NCBI RefSeq assembly: GCF_041381155.1
Contig: NC_091134.1
Coordinates: 58,373,467-58,437,466, forward strand
Source of the DNA: Argopecten irradians
Taxonomy: Eukaryota > Mollusca > Bivalvia > Pectinida > Pectinidae
Direction of reading: 5' to 3'
DNA: 64,000 bases
Position 1 is the stretch's first letter, and the number at the start of each line of letters is the position of its first letter. The translations under genes were made by a program, and so were the position numbers. The notes beneath the pieces were generated by a model. The model was not told the DNA's origin, did not search any database, and saw only the letters and a program-made list of their open reading frames with translations. Positions 62,638 to 64,000 of the stretch are shown in pieces.

Positions 62638-64000
62638 AGAAGCCTGAAGTTATCTTCCATGCCCAAGGGAGGTAATTCATAACATCCGCGGTCATGATAG
62701 AACTTTTGTTCTTGACGTTTCATTTTAAGCTTCTCCTTCACTTTTGTTTCTTCTTTCGGTTGTAACAGACTTGTAGACGTTGGAAGTAAGGTTCGCGTTC
62801 TACTTCCATGTAACCATTGGGCTGGAGATCGTATTGACGATGACCTTGGTGTATTTTTCTCAGATCTAATAGTGAGAGATACGGATCTTGCCCACTTTGT
62901 AATGCCTTTTTCAGCAGACGTTTCACTGTCTGTACGGACTTCTCGGCCATTATATTTGACTGTGTTGGACTCGAGGTTCGGTGTTCGAACCCATACATTT
63001 CTGTAAACTGACGAAACTCCGCACACGCATACTGCGGTACATTATCCGATATTGATATGTCCGGTATGCCGTGTCGTGCGAACTGAGACTTACAGTGAGT
63101 GATAACTGTTCCACTCTGGGTTTTCTGTTTCGCGATTGATTTCCTGAATTTTACTGTCTCATACTGTTAGAACGAGATGTACTACGAATTCGTCCTCCAA
63201 ATCCGGGGCTTCCTCTTTGAGATTAGCACGACTTAACGCGTCGGCCACATGCAATAACTTTACTGGTAAATACTTCACAAGATGCAGAGGTTTCTTCACA
63301 ATTTTATTTTATTTTCAGAGGCTAATGGTCTGATTGTACTGTAACGGTATTGCTGAAAATATAATGATGATATTTCTTGGCACCGAAGACAATAGCGAAC
63401 GTCTCTTTTTCTATTTGCGGGTAACGCTGTTGGGCTGGAGTGAGAGATTTTGACGCATAATCTACGAATCGATTGTCTTGCAGCAACACTGCTCCGAGTC
63501 CTGTCGAGGACGCATCGACTGAAAGTGTGACTGGCTTATTGACGTCATACTATTTAAGGACTGGTTCTGACGACACCATCTCTTTTAGCCGTTGATAACA
63601 GTTACTATGCTGTTCAGTCCAATGCCAGACGACATTCTTTTCCAGTAGTTATCTGATCGGCGCACTTTTTGGAAAGATTTGGCAGACACTTTGCCACGTA
63701 CTGCACCATTCCCATGAATCGTTGTAGACCTTGCTTGTCGGTCGGTTCCGGCATTTTGGAAATTGCTTCGACCTTATCCGGGTCAGGTTTCAGACCTTCG
63801 ACACTGAGTGTGTGTCCAATATACTGTATGTCTGTGACGGCAATTTTACACTTTTGCTTATTAAGACGCAGATTGTGCTTTCGAGCTTGCTAAAGGACTT
63901 TTTCCCGGAGGAGAACTTATGCAGGACCCCCAAAACAACAAAATCTCACGCCTTCGGTGCTCACAAATTCATCAAATACATCATACATTCTAAATCTTAT
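62638..64000 (-). mobile_element. Ty3-like pol remnant, copy 2 (continues past the window)
   Basis: Duplicate of 52770-54140: integrase part near 62640-63000, RNase H region after it, and the nested transposon piece at the right edge. It starts abruptly after a G-run left from the CAGTGGCG transposon (62598-62636). Broken like copy 1. Confidence 0.8.

Larger units (their letters stand above)
54725..64000. repeat. Tandem segmental duplication, unit 2 (runs off the window)
   Basis: Collinear with unit 1 and visually very similar in exons and introns. Differences include a ~2.3-kb insertion (55166-57477), loss of ~20 bp and ~110 bp from intron 4, an extra ~65-bp block near 57750-57820, and loss of ~1.65 kb at the junction near 62637. 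Confidence 0.85.

Overview
The window looks like nuclear DNA of a bivalve mollusc, possibly a scallop. It is AT-rich, has many small phase-consistent exons with GT-AG introns, and carries Pearl-like repeats with ~158-bp core arrays and other dispersed repeats that I associate with bivalves. The species is an inference from memory of these repeats.

Layout. (1) 868-10324, plus strand: the last five exons of an NSUN4-type mitochondrial rRNA m5C methyltransferase; its 5' exons lie left of the window. The 6.4-kb intron before exon 9331-9455 is packed with repeats and ends in about 63 copies of a 40-bp repeat. Each copy duplicates the 3' splice site plus the first 24 coding bases of that exon, which encode catalytic motif IV. 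(2) 10511-13036, minus: a convergent four-exon gene for a centrin/calmodulin-like EF-hand protein with a coiled-coil N-terminus. (3) 13321-21654: no recognisable gene. (4) 21655-23466: a young, internally deleted LTR retrotransposon with a GATA target duplication. (5) 24290-62321, minus: a head-to-tail cluster of ubiquitin-specific protease (USP) genes. USP-A (24290-40112, 5' end unresolved) has a canonical active site. USP-B (42086-50805) is complete in 17 exons, 518 aa, with an altered Cys box. USP-B' (54725-62321) is a truncated copy of the first half of USP-B. USP-A and USP-B share the same intron phases throughout the catalytic domain, so they are old duplicates. Interferon-stimulated-response-element-like motifs (GAAAACGAAAG) sit at the 5' ends of all three, which suggests IRF-type immune regulation (inference). 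(6) USP-B/USP-B' arise from a recent tandem duplication of about 9.2 kb (45549-54724 and 54725 to beyond the window end). Each unit also carries a broken Ty3-like pol fragment and copies of a DNA transposon with CAGTGGCGTAGG ends.

The two most unusual signals are both tandem repeats grown from exon edges: the NSUN4 splice-acceptor array, and a 72-bp in-frame repeat of the last 24 codons (stop included) of USP-A. Exon boundaries were read by eye from splice motifs, frame continuity and family motifs, without transcript evidence.
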